Source of the DNA: Smittium culicis
Lineage: Eukaryota > Kickxellomycota > Harpellomycetes > Harpellales > Legeriomycetaceae
Length of the DNA: 11,865 bases
NCBI GenBank assembly: GCA_001970855.1
Contig: LSSN01000597.1
Span: forward strand, 1-11,865
Reading direction: 5' to 3'
Part shown: positions 8,579 through 11,865 of the stretch, piece after piece
Position numbering within the stretch: position 1 is the first letter of the stretch
How the letters are laid out: every line of letters begins with the position of its first letter
Program-made: the position numbers and the translations under genes
The notes under the pieces: model-generated
Told to the model about the DNA's origin: nothing
Databases searched by the model: none
Seen by the model: the letters and a program-made list of their open reading frames with translations, nothing else

Positions 8579-8673
8579 TAAGGATAATACAAGCGTATCT
8601 TTTACATTCTATACTATAAAAATTTGTATTATTTTATTTCATTTCACTTTACTTTTATTGTTATGTAATTTTC
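8579..8673 (-). repeat. Right inverted terminal repeat of the DIRS-like element
   Basis: This is the inverted partner of 4579-4678 and lies about 140 bases after the end of the recombinase remnant. It begins TAAGGATAATAC and ends TGTAATTTTC. Just inside it, 8525-8545 holds AGAAAAATAATCACG, loosely like AAGAAAAATAATAAACG just outside the left repeat (about 4532). DIRS internal complementary regions carry copies of the element extremities, so this could be a trace of one, but in such A+T-rich DNA it may be chance. Confidence 0.78.
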
Positions 8674-9431
8674 GGCGAGTATTTTTTATGCGATGGAACA
8701 CTCAATATATCTCCTCTCGTGCATAATATAAATTTATACTCGCTCTAAAGATCTCGACTAATCATTAAATAGCCTTTTCTAACTTTGTCATAAAACCATG
8801 AACTTTTTGGACTACCTGTCACACGATAATATACATACGATAAATATGTTAAAATTATACATTCATTGTTATAGTCTACCGCTTCCTCTAGATAAATATT
8901 TTTAAAATCAAGTATATATAAATATTTTGTATTTACTTTGATTAGTTCATCTTTGAAATATAAAATATAAAATATAAAACATCTTTTATATCTATTTCAA
9001 AACATTTTTGAAATTCATCGAGTTGTTTGAGTATACCACTAATGATATTCTCTGCGTCAGTGCTGAATTCACATATTCTTCAACCAAGATATTATAGTAT
9101 TCCATGTAAACTATCGCTTTTCTGGGTTGATACCAGAAACAATTTTTAAAATCGAGATAGGATTATACATATTTACGTATTCATGTGTATATTTTTATTG
9201 GGTGGTATGGGGTTAATATTATTTGGCACTAAACTTGCACAACTATAATTTTTCGATGGACTGAGAGCTAATAGTATTATTAGCAGTTGCACTTTGGTAA
9301 TTGTCTTGCTTTGTATGATTGTGAGATTATTTAATTTTTGTTAAAATTCTCGATTAAAATCTCTATCGTATTATTTATCAGCGAAATTTTGTTCTTCGAA
9401 GAAAAAAAGAGTGAATACGGCGATCCAGTAT
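8674..9431. other. A+T-rich spacer between DIRS-like element and first MITE
   Basis: No gene or RNA was found. Immediately outside the right terminal repeat, GCGAGTAT (8675-8682) faces ATACTCGC (8736-8743), with a second nested pair TATGCGA/TCGTGCATA, making an imperfect foldback of about 70 bp. An ATATAAAATATAAA-type short repeat lies near 8950-8980. Neither defines a known element. Confidence 0.6.
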
Positions 9432-9435
9432 TTAA

Positions 9436-9624
9436 CCCTTTCCTGGGTCGTAGACTATTTATGACCCACCAGATATAGCCAATAGTGTTCAGTTAATATA
9501 CTTTAATTCCGAGGATATAAGAGTTATCGGTTTATTATAAAATAACAGCAAATAGTAAAATTTCTTATAAATCACAAACGAATCATAAAATCAATTGATT
9601 TAAAGAGTGCTCAACGGGAAAGGG
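9436..9624 (+). mobile_element. piggyBac-type MITE, copy 1
   Basis: A 189-bp element starts CCCTTTCC and ends GGGAAAGGG, and is bracketed by TTAA at 9432-9435 and 9625-9628. TTAA target duplication together with ends beginning CCC is the signature of piggyBac-superfamily elements, which excise precisely to TTAA. It is far too short to encode a transposase, so it would be mobilised in trans. A subterminal inverted repeat, TGGGTC (9444-9449) against GACCCA (9463-9468), lies near the left end. It shares long similarity with copy 2 in inverted orientation, so the boundaries are well supported. Confidence 0.86.
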
Positions 9625-9628
9625 TTAA

Positions 9629-10702
9629 TAAAGAGATCAATTTAATTTTTCAAAAAGCCGACCAATGATTTTAAAAAGGTTTACCCCTGTTTAGACGCTT
9701 TAATAAAATTAATCTCAATATAAAAAATATGAAATCTATGTTATAAGAAGTTTAATATCATTTTCAAAATTCAAAATATGGTGTTTAAATGATTAATAAA
9801 AACGATCGAAAAAATCTTCCAGTTATATATATTAAGTCTGGATGAATATGATGATCCATATCTGGATGGTTTAAATATCATCATCATTATTTTTGACAGA
9901 AAGCTATTAAAAAAAAAAGTGAAGTTTTTAAGATAGCTCATCATAAATAATTTTTGAAATTAGATGAGACTACCTCAAAAAATTTGAAATGTTTCAATGT
10001 TGTCTTTTTGACTTTATTTATTTTATTGGATGCATCTTACAATATCAAGATTAAATGAAGTTGCCTTGTAAATTGAATCTGTGGAATATACTTTCCACTT
10101 TTTATATCTACTACAACAGAGTAGGCCGATAACTATTCAGAGCTGAAAAAACCAACTACCATATAGAAATTTGTTACACACTTATAATTTCATTTGACAC
10201 ATAAAGCCATTACTAATTATTAAAATTTTTTAGATTATTTTGAATTTTACAGTTTTCTAATTTTCATAGAAACACTTTAAATTAACTATTTTTTATTAGA
10301 ATAAAAAAATACGACTTTTTAGTAAGTATTATTTAGGTATATTATAACATATATAGAAATGAAGTTTTATTAATAAGAATATATGATACTTAGGAATATT
10401 TTTGTTTTATTCAGAATTATTATCTTTCTAGTAAACTTGCTAATTCATTTTGGATTGTATAAGTTGACATTTGTTTACTTATAAATGTTGTAGGGGTAAA
10501 TTAAATATTAAAATCTTTTCTGTGAGAATTTCCCAAGAAAAGTGATTTAATTTAGCCTAATGAATAATAGGCTTTAGAAAAAGAGGGTATATTTCAATTT
10601 ATAATATAGACCATTTTAGACAAGATTATTGGTTTATTCAACTTAATGTTTTTTTTGGTAAATTGGCGCTATGTTAATTTTTGATCAATCAAATCAGGAC
10701 CC
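9629..10702. other. Spacer between the two MITEs, no gene found
   Basis: About 1.07 kb without a supportable gene. An imperfect foldback is visible at 9848-9884: ATGATGAT against ATCATCAT, with ATCCA/TGGAT nested inside. A short hairpin AGCCTA/TAGGCT lies at 10554-10573. Both are small and unremarkable for this base composition. Confidence 0.6.
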
Positions 10703-10706
10703 TTAA

Positions 10707-10893
10707 CCCTTTCCCACCCAACTCTCTTTAAAAAAATCAATTTTATGATTCGTTATGATAAATAATAAAATTTATTATTTACATTATTCAATAAAAAACC
10801 AATATTTCTTATAGCCTCGGAATTATGTTACTTTATATGAATCTAATTTGCTAAAATAGGTAGATCAAAAACAGTCTACCGCCCATGAAAGGG
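10707..10893 (-). mobile_element. piggyBac-type MITE, copy 2 (inverted relative to copy 1)
   Basis: A 187-bp element starts CCCTTTCCC and ends GAAAGGG, with TTAA at 10703-10706 and 10894-10897. Its sequence matches the reverse complement of copy 1 across the whole length. Shared blocks include CTCTTTAAA, TCAATTTTATGATTCGT or its close variant, CCTCGGAATTA and GTCTAC. A subterminal inverted repeat, GGTAGA (10859-10864) against TCTACC (10875-10880), lies near the end equivalent to the hairpin end of copy 1. Divergence is clear but the length is almost unchanged, as expected for two old members of one family. Confidence 0.86.
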
Positions 10894-10909
10894 TTAATAA
10901 ACACAGCAT

Positions 10910-10936
10910 GATTAAATTGATTAAATTGATTAAATT
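10910..10936. repeat. Three perfect copies of a 9-bp tandem repeat
   Basis: GATTAAATT is repeated three times without change, starting 12 bases after the right TTAA of MITE copy 2. It is probably replication slippage in simple sequence. Confidence 0.9.
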
Positions 10937-11865
10937 TTTTATTTGCTTATACTATTTGACGTAAATCAATAATAAGCCAATAAATTGTAGTATCTGGCAT
11001 CTAAATTAACTGAGTGAAATTTCGATTGCTAATTATTCCCAGTTCTTGAAAGGGGTTAATTAAATTACCATTAAACAGAGCTGACATTGCTTTTTGTAGT
11101 AAAAAATATTAAGATGTAGCTATATAATTTTGCTAAAGAACGCTGTGTAAGTAATATCGTTACAAATCATTGCTAAATTTAACAAAAATAATTCAAGTAC
11201 AAAACTCGATGTATATTTTTTAATTTGGCTTGTAATTGGAAGTAAAAGTCAAACTTATCGCATTATTTGCTGAGTTTAAAACCGATAGCCTATAGTGACA
11301 ACGTTTTAGGGTATAAACCAAACATAAGGAATTTAAATTTAATTTGCCAAGAAAAAATATTCACACCTAGGAATAGACAGTCAATGATCAGATAAGACTT
11401 GCTTTCTCCGCAGTCGAGCCGAATAAGTTAGAAAAGATAATCATACTAGGTATGTAAGCTTGGATAAAGACAGCCTTTTACTACATACTGACATTGCTGC
11501 GGAATGGAGGGAATATTTTTGGCCAATGTCATTCGAAATAGTATGGAAAAGATTTTATAGTGGAGGGGGAGTGGGCTGAGTGGTTCACTACTATTAAAAT
11601 ATTCTAGTTTTACAAATTAAGAATTGGTATGATGATAATTTTTCTAGTTGTTAATATAGAGTGCTGCAGATAGTGTGACTAATTACAGCTGTAAATAACT
11701 GACCGGTGCTAAACTTGTAAGAGAAATGCGCATGTTACGATTTCCGAGGAATTTGAGCAATTACGGTTTCTTGCGCGAAAGGTAGGAAATCCCATTGGTT
11801 AGAATTAGTATCTACATAATTGTTTGATTTTATTTAGGGTCTATTTTGTAAGGCTAATGTCCGCA
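10937..11865. other. Right-end intergenic region, possibly running into a gene
   Basis: No definite gene was found. The last few hundred bases, from about 11380, are visibly less A+T-rich than the rest of the window. A weak candidate split gene could begin at ATG 11726. It reads open to 11781, then a 56-base GT...AG intron-like stretch (11782-11837: GTAGGA at the 5' end, TTATTTAG at the 3' end) joins in frame to sequence open to the window edge. The encoded residues match nothing I recognise, and the coding span is too short for a call. Confidence 0.4.

Larger units (their letters stand above)
4579..8673 (+). mobile_element. Degenerate DIRS-like (tyrosine recombinase) retrotransposon
   Basis: A roughly 4.1-kb element is bounded by imperfect inverted terminal repeats and carries, in order, ORF1/gag-like, reverse transcriptase, RNase H and tyrosine recombinase remnants, all on the + strand. 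This order, a tyrosine recombinase instead of a DDE integrase, and inverted rather than direct terminal repeats are the hallmarks of DIRS1-like elements. DIRS elements replicate through a circular DNA intermediate that the recombinase inserts without target-site duplication. The coding part is broken by many stops and by frame changes near 5041, 5685, 5785, 5855, 6405, 6775, 7005, 7290, 7500, 8080 and 8285, so the copy is dead. Assignment rests on motif matches recalled for the family; similarity to Mucoromycota-type DIRS is my best guess for lineage. An exact internal complementary region was not found. Confidence 0.87.

Noticed and set aside
11050..11062. GAAAGGGGTTAA resembling a third MITE end
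   Set aside because: There is an extra G, no similarity to the MITEs inward of the end, and no opposite end nearby.
11565..11585. tRNA box A-like sequence (GGGCTGAGTGGTT)
   Set aside because: No box B (GGTTCGAnTCC) follows at a suitable distance and no cloverleaf can be drawn, so it is not a tRNA or tRNA-derived SINE that I can support.

Overview
This is a very A+T-rich eukaryotic window (visibly about three quarters A+T) dominated by transposable elements and their remains. I find no intact host gene. The best organism guess is an A+T-rich early-diverging fungus, for example an arbuscular mycorrhizal (Glomeromycotina) or related Mucoromycota genome. The decayed tyrosine-recombinase retrotransposon in the middle reads most like the DIRS elements I remember from those fungi. 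This is judged from memory of the family, not from a search, and another A+T-rich eukaryote cannot be excluded.

Layout. Positions 1-1940 are featureless A+T-rich sequence. Positions 1941-2352 look like a solitary long terminal repeat (LTR) on the + strand. It has TG...CA ends, a TATA box, and AATAAA signals just downstream. Its upstream part is unusual: twelve uninterrupted alternating GAA/TTC pentamers form a 60-bp heat-shock-element-like array, followed by a TTACGTAA site and a near-perfect palindrome carrying TTACTAA and TTAGTAA (Yap1/AP-1-type sites). Positions 2353-4578 are A+T-rich spacer, with a 33-bp tandem repeat at 3437-3601 and a short G+C-richer patch near 3150-3240.

Positions 4579-8673 hold one degraded DIRS-like retrotransposon of about 4.1 kb. 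Imperfect inverted terminal repeats (about 100 bp) bound an ORF1/gag-like remnant, a reverse transcriptase plus RNase H remnant, and a tyrosine recombinase remnant. All lie on the + strand. Many stops, several frame changes and lost catalytic residues mean that this copy cannot encode its own proteins.

Positions 8674-11865 are mostly non-coding. They contain two related elements of about 190 bp in opposite orientation (9436-9624 and 10707-10893). Both have CCCTTTCC-type ends flanked by TTAA, the signature of piggyBac-type non-autonomous elements (MITEs). The last few hundred bases are less A+T-rich and may hold the start of a split gene that runs off the right edge, but this is weak.

The window reads as a TE graveyard with three mobilisation mechanisms side by side: LTR integrase, tyrosine recombinase and TTAA-specific transposase. 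The most interesting item is the stress-promoter-like composition of the solo LTR. It suggests an ONSEN-like heat-responsive LTR family.
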